Of a stretch of DNA of 64,000 nucleotides, positions 42,407 to 54,900 are shown one piece after another. The stretch spans positions 1,469,817 through 1,533,816 of the forward strand of contig CM074807.1 of the NCBI GenBank assembly GCA_037447605.1, read 5' to 3'. The notes below the pieces were generated by a model. It saw nothing but the letters and a program-made list of their open reading frames with translations. It had not been told where the DNA came from and searched no databases. Position numbers and translations under genes: made by a program. This stretch comes from Zygnema circumcarinatum (lineage: Eukaryota > Streptophyta > Zygnematophyceae > Zygnematales > Zygnemataceae). The stretch's first letter is position 1; every line of letters starts with the position of its first letter.

Positions 42407-45400
42407 TCACAGCTCATCCTTGACACGAGAGGCGTCCTCGTCCTCTCTAGCAAATCGAAGCTCTTTCTGCTCAGCAACTTCCTCCACTAGCGGTTCCTTC
42501 GCCAACTCGCCCTTCTTTGGCAGAGTGAACGGGATCTTGGCATTTTGTTTGAGGAACTTGGTCAGTGCCTTGAGAGTATGCCCTTCAGCGGTAATCTGTG
42601 AGAGCAAAGGAACCAGGAATCGCTGCGTTAGGCGGACCTTGCGAGGCACACGATATGTCAGCAGCTTCCTAGTGCTTGTATGAGGAGAAGACCTTGATTG
42701 GTTGTCTCTAGTTGCTGAGACTGCGCTTTCTACCACGTCATTCTACTCAAAAATTCTGCTTACCGGGTCCCCAGACTTGTTTCCAGCGGGGAAGAAGTAA
42801 AGTGTGGGGAAGCCCTCGATCTGCATTCAACACACACAGGGAACACACAAGATTATGCATAGTACGCACGTACTTTTGGTGGTGAGAAATATAGCATTTC
42901 TTGAGGATGTACAGTCAGCCTCAGTCAAAGAAAACTTGTAAATGGACGCCACAGCTGAATATAAACTAGATATAATTTAACTCCATGAGCCCATCCCTGA
43001 CTTCAGTGTCAAGGCCTCAGAAGCATCAGGATCGCATCAGCATCAGCCAGCCGTGTGCCAAGGTCTGAATGAACTGACTCACAAAGTGCACAAATCCATA
43101 CTATGGCAGATGCGACAGCACTCGAAGGATGGTGGCTCTAAATTTCAAGTTGGAGCTTTTCTTCGTCAAGTCAGACCAACAGCAAACACGTGCGCTACAG
43201 CCACTGCTCAATCAAATCAAGTGCAGAAAAGGTTTGCGGTTTGAAGAACTCCTTTGCACCCACCTTCACTCTCTGATGCTCATTAGTTGTTCCATCCATT
43301 TTCGCGATCACAACACTATCAATTATGCTGAAGCGCTTCCCCAGCTTCTCATACACAGGAGCCAGCTTTTTGCAGTGACTACACCACGGTGCATACACCT
43401 GTCACGCCAAAGCTCTCTGTCAGAGACACACCCATCAATTGGCCAATCCAGGTCCAACAAGCTTCTTAGTAACACTAATTCACGAATTAGTCTCGCTTAA
43501 TGGCTGCAAAGCCCTTGCATCACTTAAACCTCAGCACAGTCATTAACTCCATACAAGATATCTACGTCTACACCTTTGCTTAATTGTTCTCTGGATGTTG
43601 AGTACTCGGTGCCCCCAGACTTTGTGGGAGAACCTATCTCTGAAAGAAGGTTTGCCTTTATTAAAAGATGACCCGTGAGCAAACACTTAGCACATACAGC
43701 AGACCCTGGAGAAAAGTAAGAATTTCTGACGAAACGCCAAAAATTGAATGACTGAAACACGCAGAGTTACTCTAAGATCGCCTCGCATATGTGTGATGAC
43801 AATTGATGACATGATGACATGATGACAATTGCAATTTATATTTTCTCAGCAAATTGATATTTATTTTTATCTCAGTGGATTCTCCATGGAAAGGCTTAGA
43901 CGTCCAAGTGAAACAAGAAAATCCATAAAATAAAAGACAGGGTTTCCGAATGAAAATGTTCAAGAACAAAGGTGCCAGGAAAAAGCATCGTTTCACATTG
44001 CTTACTGCCTTTTATCAAAATGTTCTTAGAGTGTTCAAATGTTCTCCCCACCATATGATCCTGTGTGAGTAGACCTTGCCTTGGTCACAACAAAAGTTAT
44101 GACAATGTTCGGCTATTTTTGCAATTTTTTTAGAACCAGTAACTTCCAGTGGTGCAGAAAGAAGAGATTCAGGGCAGTACCTCAAGAAGAACATCTCTCG
44201 AGTCGTCGAGAACAATTGCATCAAAGGTTGTTCCCACGACAATCTTTACATTACCATCATTCTGTTCAGGAACCCAAGATCCCGCATACATCAGTTTAAG
44301 ATTAGACCTACCCTGCCATCGTAGTCAACATCATGACGCTCTTCAAGACGCGAGGGGCTGACTCGCAAATGCCACAAGGTGCAATTCTCTTTCCTGGCAA
44401 GAGAACCAGAAATAGAATTCTTGCCATATTGATGCAGAAACCACAGCTTGCAACAGGCTTGGAGCTAGTAAGCTAGTGTTGTTGACTAACATTGTTAAAA
44501 AACAATCTCTACAAAACAGGGCAAACACCAGAAAGTAAAAGTTTCCCCCCGCCTGATCAGCACGATGGTACTGCCCGCCCATGAGGCTCAGAGTTCAATA
44601 ATCTTAAGTGGACTATATGCACGATGATGCATGATTTCCTTGTGCCATCACTCACCTTCTCAGGAACAGGTTCGGATTTGAGATAGGGCTTCAAGGTGCC
44701 CTCTACGAAACCCTTTGCAAAAGCCTGCCACAAAAGAACAACATTGGTCGTCATAAACAAGCTGCCAACAAATTGCAAACTAGTGTGTAGCCCAGCATAA
44801 AGCGCCTAGCATGTACACTTATCGCGAAACAGAACATTCTCGCTTTGGGCCAATATTTCACTTTCTTGAAACCCGTCACCCCTGTAGTCACCTTGATGTT
44901 TTCCTCGGTATAGGGAGGGTCCATCTTGAACTTGGCTGAGTCATTCTCCGATTCATAAGCCATAATCTGCGAATTGAGGACCACCACATCTCCCAGGCTG
45001 GATATTAGCATTGGCGAGTGACCGCCAACGACCGCTCAACTCTGACTTCATGAAGTGAGCACCTAAAATTGCATTTTACGTTTGTCTCAGTCCAATATAA
45101 CTGCTTATAGCAATGCCTAGCAAAGCATACGCTATCGGAGACCTCAGGCCCATACGAATACGAAAGATAATTGCATAAATCACCCGAGCACCCCAACACG
45201 GCCCTTATGGCGGGTTTATATGCCTCCAGAAAAAAGAAAAGTAGCAACGATTTAAGATCACTGGGTAATCTCCAGCTTATGCTTACACCAGGAGTGCTCT
45301 CGTCCATGCCAAAGAAATCCAAGACTGACTTCGAGTCTTTCGAGTTGCTCGAATTAATGTGCACAAAGATGATCTGCTTGAGTACCAACGCGTTGTGGTC

Positions 45401-48377
45401 AGTACAAGGTAAAAAAAAATAGCCAGCAGCAACAAGATCTGTTCTCAAATCCTGCAGCCAAGTGACAAGTGACAGAAGCTGCATGCACAATCTTACTTTG
45501 AAATTCAAACTAGTCTACTCCAGTTTTAGCTGCTACTTACTCCTTTGAAATCTAGCGCAGCTGCTCGATATCCAGGAAGAATGGTATGATAGTCCTTTAC
45601 ATTAGCAAACAGCAGCAACTGCAGTTCACCACCCAACAGATTCACAGTGAGCACGCATGCCTCGGTATTCCCCTTCAACTATGACTTGAGAGGAAAAACT
45701 AAGCTGCTTAGATACAATACATGGCTAAGCAGGCAAGCAGCAAGCTCTTGCCTCTCACACCGGACTCAGTCAAGACAGCACTCCGTCCATAACAAGTCAC
45801 AAGGCCTATAGTAAGCTTAGGTTTCTTCATCTCCAGCACCATCCAACTGCACAAAAGGTCTTCTTCAAAAACAAAACTTCGTATTTAGGGAAGAACCAAG
45901 TCTACTTATTCACAGGTAGCTCTGATGTATGGCAAAACCCACTTGTACGCTGCCGTGGATTATTGAGCATATTGAGATTCACTTGGTTGATGTTGAACTC
46001 TTTTTCTTTCACTAGTGACAAGAGGAACAGTAGTGCTAGAGAATCACTGACAAAATGCCAGTTGTGGCGTGGTGAAGATTGCCTTGGTGGAAAAACCAAA
46101 TTTAGTTTTAAGCGATGTATTCCAAACTCTCATTCTCGTCCCTGACCAGTGCTCGCTATAACTAAGGAAGTTTTTGGAAAAAGCATCCATGCCTGCACCA
46201 CCTTGTTGCACATGTTGGCTTCCACCTCCACAAGAGCTTTTACCCAGGGGCTAAGGACGAGTTGTGAAGCTGTGACCTCTGGCATCAAAGGTAAGCACCA
46301 ACCTGCCTCTTCGATCCCTCACTGCCAAATATCTGTGCCGACGTCTCATCGCTGAACGTGATGACCAGAGGAAGCTTATTTGATTTAAAGAACTTAGAGA
46401 GATCCTCTGCGATAAAACTTCCCTCTGCGTATGCATTCAAGATTCACGAAGTAAAGAGGTTATTCCCTTAAAAAATAATCAAAAGGTGCAAAGAGCCCAT
46501 TTTTTTGTTGCAAAAAATCATAAAATCTTCATAAACTTTTACTTGTAATACGACTTCAATGTTTCTGAAGGAGGTCGGCGCTGACTCTTGCTTTTCACCA
46601 CACATTACTGCCTAGCAAGTTGCACCTTCATCCTAGAAAATAGTGATATGCTGTAAGAGCTACATACATGGCAGACAAGATGTTGTTTCAGTAAAAAAAA
46701 TATCCTTCAAGGTGCCCACCTACTGCAGACAGTTAGCATGGATTTTTTAGTCATTCCCGGTCAGTAGGCACTTCTCAGCAACTATTTTTTAGGGCTTTTA
46801 GGGTTTTAAGGGTTTTTAGGGTTTTCAGGGTTTTAGGGTTTTTGTTACATGCGCAAGTGTGGCAACAAAAGCGAAATCCTGAAAGAATAAGAAAATGTAT
46901 GAATGAGTCGATCCAAGCTTGAGTTACCCACAACACATCATGTAAATGCCAGAAAGTGTGCTAGTGGGGAAATGGTCATCGACTTGCATACCAAATTTAA
47001 CGAACTTCTCATCCTCCTTCTTAATCACAGCAATAGCGGGCGACTTGCCGGTGTCTAGACCAAAGAGTGCAGCAATGGCGGCATCAGTAGTCTGAACAAA
47101 GTAGACATTGTCATCTTGGGCTGCTGCAGATTGGTACTCTTCATATTCTGGCCCCTGCAACCTCCTCCCTTCTTCAAGCGTCAGCCTTGTAAGCAGAAAA
47201 ACCCACGATGCTGCAGCTACCACAGGATGGAACATAGAATACATAGCACTGCCCAAAAGACAGAGAAATCAAGAAATCAATCAACAGAAGTGGTAACAAG
47301 AACATCGCTTTCAAGTTCCAGCTGTTAACGTTTGGAAATGTCTTCAACCAAAATTAATCCAGGTCTTCGAGGACTGGATTCACCTCAAACTTACTGAAGT
47401 AGCCAATGCCAATGACAGCTTTCTCGGCAAGAACTACCTCCGCCAGCTTCTTGTCAGTGAGTGAATTAACAGGTGGCCCAACCTTTTTTCGAATCCACGC
47501 CACGATATCGTCACTGTGAATCACGCGAAACAGGAGGCAGCACATGCTTCAAAAATAGGAATAGTTTGTTCAATAGGCTTGCGATGAATGCCATCAAGAC
47601 CAATCAGTACACGGCTTAGCCGCGTAATGATCCAAGGTCGTCAACACCAATGACTGATCCTCGTTTAATAAAATCGTTCCACCAGCCTCAAATGCGGGCA
47701 GCAAGAATGACACACAGCGCAAGAGACATGCCCGTGATCACTTCGATAATCTGAAAAGGTTTTGGCTTTCAGCTTTTTGTCTCTCTATGCCTCTGCTTTG
47801 GTGCATGGACGAAGCGCTTAACAGACCTGGTTCTTCCTCCAGAATACTGTATCGTAGCACCTTTATAGAAAAGGAAGATTGTTGGATAACCCTCCACTCC
47901 ATATTTCTCAGCCATGTCCGTTTCACGAGTGCCGTCAATTTTTGCAAGCGTCACATTTTCAGATTTGAGCGTAGTAGCAGCCTTTTTGTACTCTGGCTCT
48001 AAGGATTTGCAGTGTCCACACCACGGAGCATAGAACTCGACCAGAATCGGGTCAGGTGACTCAATGGCAGCCACAAGACGCGCAGTATTGAACGACAGCA
48101 CATCGCTGCCAGGCTCATCTACAGGCTCCTTCGCTTCCGGTTCATCCTCTTCATCGTCATATTGCTCGTCCCCGTCATCCATGCCCCCATCCTCCTCATC
48201 ATAGGCGCTGCCCTGTCCGTCTTCCGGCTCATCAATCTCTCCTTCGTCGTCTTCAAGCGCGTCGGCGTCGTCCTCCCCGTCGTAGTCCTCCGCCTGCGCC
48301 TGCTGCAGCAGCGCCAGAGGCTGCAGCAGCAGCAGCGCCGCCAGAAGGAGCGCCAGCGGCTGCCTCACTCGCGCCAT
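42407..48377 (-). CDS. PDIL1: Protein disulfide isomerase, PDIL1-4 type
   Basis: ER oxidoreductase that forms and reshuffles disulfides. Exon 1 (47827-48377) encodes a signal peptide (MARVRQPLALLLAALLLLQP), a strongly acidic segment of about 60 residues as in plant PDIL1-3/1-4, and the first thioredoxin domain with FYAPWCGHCKSLEPEY. Further exons: 47384-47513, 46992-47154, 46323-46424, 45541-45618, 45289-45373, then about 44893-44980, 44660-44724, 44189-44325, 43209-43402, 42765-42823 and 42407-42600. They give the b and b' domains (VITFSDETSAQIFG, LPGYRAAALDFKG), KIVVGTTFDAIVLDDSRDVL, the second active site YAPWCSHCKKLAPVY and EGFPTLYFFPAGNK. The protein ends KDEL, the ER retention signal. 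The second site is CSHC rather than CGHC. One or two short exons (between 46,323 and 45,618, and near 45,000) are unresolved. Confidence 0.92.
46784..46843. repeat. Interstitial telomere-like repeats
   Basis: Six degenerate units around TTTAGGG (TTTTTTAGGGC, TTTTAGGG, TTTTAAGGG, TTTTTAGGG, TTTTCAGGG, TTTTAGGG) in a PDI intron. The motif is the plant-type telomere repeat; the array is short and impure, so a chromosome end is not implied. Confidence 0.85.
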
Positions 48378-49026
48378 GCCTTCCCCTTCTGCTCCTCCTG
48401 CTCCTGCTCCTGCTCCTGGTCCTTCCCCTGCTGCTGCAAGATACCGAGAGATTCAGGGATGGGGATGCTCTACTTATACTAGGATTTGGACGGGCAGCGA
48501 AAAAAAATCATCAGGCGCTTGAACCGTACATACGGGTACGGACGTCATGCTGAAAGCTTCGTGCACCGACAAGCGACGGCGCCTTCGTCAATTTTTGCAA
48601 ACGACCGCCAACGTGTCCACCCCGTAGAAAATAGACACCTGGCACTAAGAATGCTCCCATTGGCTCCACATAACCCGCCCGCGCTGGCTGGCGCCTTCCG
48701 GCCCCGCCGGCCGGCCCGCTCAAGTAACCGCGACTCCGCCCTGCGCGGCCGTACGCTGCCACTCTCGCACACTCGCGGTCCGTACGGTCTGTAGGGAGTA
48801 AACCGTACTGTACATGTTCCCAAAGGCGCAGGGGGACATGTGACGGGGAGGGACCCGAGGCTCCATGCGCGCGCCGGCGGTGGAACTGGACGGAGCGCAT
48901 GGAGCTGTAAACCCTGTTGGAGAGAGCAGAGAGCAAGCGCAAGTGCAGGAGAGAGGGAGGGAGTGTGGGAGGGAGCGAGAGAGACAGGAGGCGGAAAGGT
49001 GAAGGGGTGCGGAGGTTGGCGCAGCA
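48378..49026. promoter_or_regulatory. Bidirectional promoter, PDI and BtaB-type gene
   Basis: About 650 bases between divergent start codons. It has several CGTAC/GTACG sites (48,526-48,815), a GCCGGCCGGC run near 48,705-48,717 and a GA-rich tract (48,940-48,985) just before the BtaB-type start. Same flavour as the GC-rich, GTAC-containing regions upstream of YAK1 and of the terpene synthase-like gene. Confidence 0.5.
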
Positions 49027-51133
49027 ATGCAGTTCCTGCGAGGACTGTGCGATGACATGCTGGTGCTGAAGAGCATATGGCTCCCTTCTATCACCGGGGA
49101 CACGCACAAGGAGCGTCTCGACTCCTTCTACGGCCCGCAGGCGCAGGCTTGTGCGTTGCGTGTGGCTTACTACTGGATTGTAGCTTGGAGTCGTGCATTT
49201 TGGTTGATCTTTTATATTTTTAATGATATGGTGAATTCATGTTTGCAGCATGTATCCATGTGTGTGTGGTGACGCTCGTTACTCGTGCTGGCTTTTTTGT
49301 CCTTCATAGTAATTTGTAAAAACTTGTCTGACTTCAAACTGGATACGTAGAGTTTCTTCCATGATTGAGCGTTATTTTAGAGCTTACACATTTCTGCCAG
49401 GCCTCATTCCAGAATATGAAGCAATGTAGGGCCTCGTGCCAGGTCCTTGAGGGAACATAATCTGGTAAGTCAATTAAATGGCCATGAATGATAAAAAAAA
49501 AAAAAAAAAAGCATTTTCAGCTTATAAGCATCGGCAATTTATTGCCACCGAGCAATATCCAAAGTATCGATCTTGGAATTCGAACTGGCTATATGGGAAT
49601 TTGTGTTGAGGTTTGTCAATTTCTCTAGGCTGACACCTTCATGTCTCCAAAAAATTGAACAGCCATGGTTATGAACTTTAAAGAAGGAAGGGGAGGAAGA
49701 GAAGCGCCGGTCAAGGATGGTGTGAGTATCTTTAAGTAGCAATGTTTTTGCCCTGTTTTCCTGGTGCAGATGATCGCTTCAGGGCCAATTTTCTCCATGG
49801 CCGCCGTCCACTGCTTCAGGCGTGTGCAGCACAAGTCCAGGCAATGGAGGATCAGTCAGGACTTGTATGGGTCGACCTAGGAGGGGGCACTGGTGAAAAC
49901 ATTGACATGATGGGCGACTACATGGACCTCTCTAAATTTGATAAGATTTACATGGTGGACTTGTGCGGACCCCTCTGTGAGGTTGCCAAGCAGAAAGCCA
50001 CAGAGAAGGGGTGGAGCAATGTGGAAATCATAGAGGGAGACGTTTGTGACTTTGTGCCAACAGGAGGACGGGCAAAGCTGGTTACATTCTCCTACTCCCT
50101 CTCCAGTGAGTTGTCGTTGTTCATTCCTCGTTTGCTGCCTTTTCTGTCGCTGAATCTATGTGCAGGAGCGTATGTTGTGGTCAACTGTAAGCTTTCGTGT
50201 GTACCATTATTTGGAGTGAGCAGAGCCAGTCTATATTTCTTTTGGAAAGAGCCTTCAAGAGAAACACGTTGTGACCACGCTAACGGGGCAGGGTATGGAG
50301 CAGGTTCAGAATGACTTATATTCCAGCTTTCGTGTACTTGTTTGCTTTTCTGAAGTTGCTGTTGCAGATGTGCTTCGCAGTCCATCAACGAGGCAGTATT
50401 GTTTTGATAAGGCTTGTCATGCATCAGTCTGCTGTTCAAGATGAGCATCCGTCTTGGACCACTTTTCAGACAGTCTGTAAGGGAAAAGACAAGGATGTGC
50501 AAATGTCATGTGCAGTGATTCCGCCTTTTATGGATGCCATTGACAAGGCAATCTCATACCTTGACAGCCGCCAGGGAATATTCGGCATTGCTGATTTCTA
50601 TGTGTCAAGGAAGTATGACTTGCCTCCGCGCCAGCACAGCTATCTGACCAGGTGGTTTTGGCGAGCTATTTTTGACCTTGATGGGATTGACCTTGGACCA
50701 GAACGAAGAATGTATCTCGAACATCGTCTTCAAAGAGGTGATCGTTTTTGGTAACCTGCTTACGATTTATCATATTTGGAGCCAATCTTTTCATTCGGGT
50801 GCTATGGGAATGCAAAGGAAGCGCTATGATCTTCTGCCGGTTTAGTAGAGCCAGGGCCAGAACTCATTCACTCACCAGCTGAGACTTTTAGTAATCTGAT
50901 ACTGTATTGTACAGGCATCATATAGTTGAGGCGTATTAATTTGCGCTTGTTTGCTTGGAAAGAATTCCAATTTTACTGAGGCACACCTGCACTATCTTGG
51001 AGTTCTAACTGGGGACCAACTTGAGGAGCGTTCTGCAGTGAAGGAGATAAACAGCAGAGGCTCTATACCGTACGTTCCGCTATTGAAGGCCCCTTTCTAT
51101 GTCTGGCTTGGACGCCATATACCGCCTCAGTAG
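49027..51133 (+). CDS. BtaB-type SAM-dependent methyltransferase of betaine lipid synthesis
   Basis: Transfers methyl groups from S-adenosylmethionine to the homoserine amine to finish the DGTS head group. Four exons, 49027-49150, 49770-50105, 50516-50737 and 51039-51133, join in phase to 258 aa. The SAM site VDLGGGTGENIDMM is intact, followed by FDKIYMVDLCGPLC (acidic end of strand 2) and IIEGDVCDFVP. The remaining blocks LVTFSYSLSMIPPF, GIADFYVSRKYDLPPRQHSY, LTRWFWRAIFDLDGIDL and SIPYVPLLKAPFYVWLGR agree with BtaB and the BtaB half of BTA1. In most algae and fungi BtaB is fused to the 3-amino-3-carboxypropyl transferase BtaA. Here the frame ends in TAG right after the BtaB module, and I find no BtaA-like sequence before the convergent TGD4. 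Confidence 0.88.
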
Positions 51134-51977
51134 CTGCCCTGTGGTCTGCATCTGCTTCAACAGCCCTCAAGCTCCTGGCGTTCACCCTCTGCGCTGCCTT
51201 CAAGGGAAACTCAAGCGAAACATGCTTGGCTCCCAGTCTGCTCTTAAACACGTTGCCCTTATTCAGTTTGCCATGAGGCAGGGAATCTCGAAGGCTCAGT
51301 TTTCCCTAACCTCGGGGCACGTTGGAACGCTGAGCTCTTGTCATCAGCTGCAAGCAAAGGAGGTTCACTCGTCATGTGGTGCTCCTGAAGGTAAACAAGA
51401 ATGTCTTCCCGGACGAGACCATGAACTGGCAACTGAAGGCACCTATGTCTCCTGACCTGGGAGGTCCGCTTTCCTTGTCACTCCGTAATGTGATCAGTTA
51501 TTAATTACGAGCTCTACAACATGGAGATCTGGATCATGGCGACACATGGCATTGACCAACTGCTCAATCCTTTTTTTTGTTAGTGAGAACACCGCTCCGC
51601 TTGAGTTAAAAACTATGTGCAGATTTGTATTTTTTTGCTTTTCCAGATTTATGCTACAAGCAGGTCACTTTCCATGCATGGTGTGCGATTGACATCAGTA
51701 CAAATTAATGGCAAGTTTGGAACATGGGTTCACTATTCTTTGTGCATAGGGAGCCTAAACGATGCAATGCAACAGAACGGAATGACTCTAAACGTTCAAC
51801 CTCGTAGGCAAAGCAGCCCACACACCTCTCACATAGGCTCTTCCAAAGCGTGCAGCCTACAAGAGACGCCAAAAGGAGATTCTAATCGTGTCATTTCCTT
51901 CAGAATATCAAAAGGTTGTGATAAAAACTGTGAGCACTTAATGGGTCAAAATCTATTGCCTCAATGGGAAGGCGATG
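51134..51977. other. Convergent gap, BtaB-type gene and TGD4
   Basis: 844 bases between two convergent stop codons. The first 350 bases keep open frames without a recognisable domain; the rest looks like 3' untranslated sequence. No BtaA motifs, repeat or RNA gene seen. Confidence 0.5.
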
Positions 51978-54900
51978 TCATCTTTCCAGCAGACGGATTT
52001 CCGCCATGCCTTCGCGGCGAGTTGGGCTGTACCACGCTACCAGCTTCACCGCCCCTAACTTCCCCAAAGCACAGTCTAGGCCATACGTGGTTTCTAAGGA
52101 GTGTGGGCCATGAGAGAGCCTGAGGGGGTCCAGAGCAAACCGCGCGTCAAATCGGGCCCGGACCGGTCCCAACAGCTGCAGCACATGTAGGAGAAAAAAA
52201 CAGGCTCCAGCCTTTTAGGGGTAGTGGATCACAACATTCTTCAATCAGCAACAGCCCTCTGCCACCTTCAACCCTCTTTGGCAACCCCTGCCTATCCTAT
52301 TCACCTAGTGCACCAAAAAAACCAAGAACACCGAATGCTTCGGCCACGGCTTGTGAGCAGCAGTAAGAGTTGAGTCCAATCAATAATTGGTATAGCAGAT
52401 AACTTTCTTGGGACAAGGCCAGGGCGCTTTCATGGCATCCATACACATTCTACCTTTTGCAGAGACACGAGCAATGAAATGATGTTCGTGAAAAAGGCAG
52501 TTTGCATGATATGGACTCGTAAACTTGGAGCAGCCTTTCCCCTCTCGCACCACTCACCTGCTGCTGGGCCGTTACAGCAACAGTAGGGAAGCCCCTCTCA
52601 TCAAAATTGTCATTCGTCTCCCTGTCTCCATTGGCTGCACTTGATGCTTGGCTTGTAGCGGTGGCAAATGCAGATGCTGCTCCACAATCCAATCGCAAGC
52701 TGACAGCTGTGTGATCAAGAACCAGCCTTTCAAACTTCCCCACTTGGACTGTCATTCCGGTCGATGCAAACAAATCTGCTGAAAGATTTTTTGGCTTCCT
52801 TCCATCGTCAGCACTCCTGCCCTCGCTGCTTTGAGTGATGGTTGAAGCTGATCCGGAGGACAAAGCATGTAGATTTGCATTTAAGAGACCCCCTGCAACC
52901 TCACAGAAATGAACCACCGAGTAAGGCTCCTGCCCCCGCTAAAGTTTCCACTATTGATGGATAACTCGTTCATTCTTTTGCCTCCAAAACTACAATGCTC
53001 CAAAAGCAATCTGTTCAATTGGATGCTACACATGTGTAACCGCATCCACCAATGAGCCTACAGCAACATGGAGCTATGGGAACCAAGCCAACTGAGTCCT
53101 AGGAGCCTTCTGAAAGTTGGACAGTAGAAACGCATTCTGAGACATCTTGAGTTTTACAATCATTGAAACGCATTGTACAGCACTCATCAGTGAATAGCGA
53201 ACCCACAGGAAACATCCATCCCTTCCTATATCCAGCATTGCTACCATACAAATGGCTTCATCACCAAAAGCAGAGTAAAAACAAAAAAATCCAAACTCAC
53301 GAGCATGACAGTCATTTGCTCACCCAATAGGCCAAACACAGTAACACGTGGTCGAGCTGAAAGAACATTATGTGCACGGCTTGTCATTTGTATCGGCGGA
53401 GCTTTCCAGAGTGCCATCTCCTTCTCCACGGTGATGGCCGCCTGAGCCCTAGTGCCTGGCTGAGCGCCGGCAGGGACTGCCTTCACCACTGTGCCCTGCT
53501 CACAGCGCTGTAGACCACGCTTCCAGCAACTTTTAGTCACATCTTTACTTGAACTCTCACCTTACTGAACCTAGATATGATTTGCTTGAAAAGAGAAAGG
53601 CCTCTATGGCAGCTTGGTTGTTGTCACTCACTCCGTAGCACTCTTCAACGGCTTTCTTGAAGTATTACTTTGACTCGGGTTTGAAGATTGTTTCCTTTTG
53701 TGTTACGTTCCATTCATGAACGCATGCAATGTCTTTCCGCTTTGTGGTAATTGCACACTTTAGCGTTCCAAGTACTAGACTCGTAAATAGGAAGTAAACA
53801 GCCTTGACCAACAAGAGCAGCTGAATTTATGACATTCTTTCCTCCTCACACTCTTAACCCCAGTGGGCCAAGAAGTTATGCCCAAGAAGAAATCCCAGCT
53901 TTCGAGCAAGTGGACGTTACCAATGGAGAGCCCGAAATACGATGCATACCAACACGATAGCGCAAGCCACCACGAGCTCCCCGACTGGAGAGGTCAAGAG
54001 ATAGGGTTTGGGGCACGTCCCAGTAACATGCCATGCGATCCACACAACATTCGTGCCAAGCTGCTTCCAACGTCATGTCATGTTTCTGCAACTGCAGTTT
54101 ACAGGCAGCGAGAACAAGATCAGGTCAGGTTCCTCCTTACAAGTTCGTGAAAAAAAAACAACGGACAATCCTCCATTGGTACTTTAGTCATTTGAAATCG
54201 CGGTTTCAGAAGCACGCCACTAGTATACATACTTGAAAATGGGTCAGTGATCCAGATAGACATAGCCAGAAATTGTTACTGACTTACTTAACAAGCACGT
54301 CATCTGAAAGTCCCTGCTCGCAATTTTCTGTTGCCTTTCAGCAGTGGAACGGCTCAAATTTTCCAAAGCCAGCCTCTTGTACTAACCTTGTGACGAAGAG
54401 TGACTCGTCCATGCCATGGCAATCTGCTACTTTTCTCCCCATTACTGCATCCTCCTGTTAGGCCGACCAGGGAGCTTAGCTCTGAGCTGGCAGTTAAAGA
54501 TGTCTGAGGGCCCAGCAGAAAGCGTCCTTTGCCACATAGTGCATACAGTGAGGGGTCTCGTAATCTCTTAGCCCAATTAAAATGGCCCAAATTTAACAAT
54601 TTTGATCCATCACGACCATCTTCTTGGTCTTGCTGATGTACAGGCGCATTAGAACCTCTCCCTCCAAAAGCCTGTCCATTACCTCGGGCCCACAAGCGTT
54701 GAGCCCGGACCCGTCCAGTCAAAGTAGCCCACCTGCGAACAAGTCAGCCAGGAAACTGCATAAACACAATAGTCGCACTGTGGTAAAAACACAAGAACTG
54801 CAACAACGTAGTACATCGTGACTGACTCCGGATGTTCTGCGTCAGAAAAGCCTTGTCTTAAAAATCTCTTATCCACAAACTTATCCGACATTTTGCAAGA

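Noticed and set aside
51134-51455. Continuation of the BtaB-type gene into a BtaA domain
   Set aside because: All three frames downstream of the TAG were read; none carries BtaA motifs, and no convincing donor precedes the stop codon.
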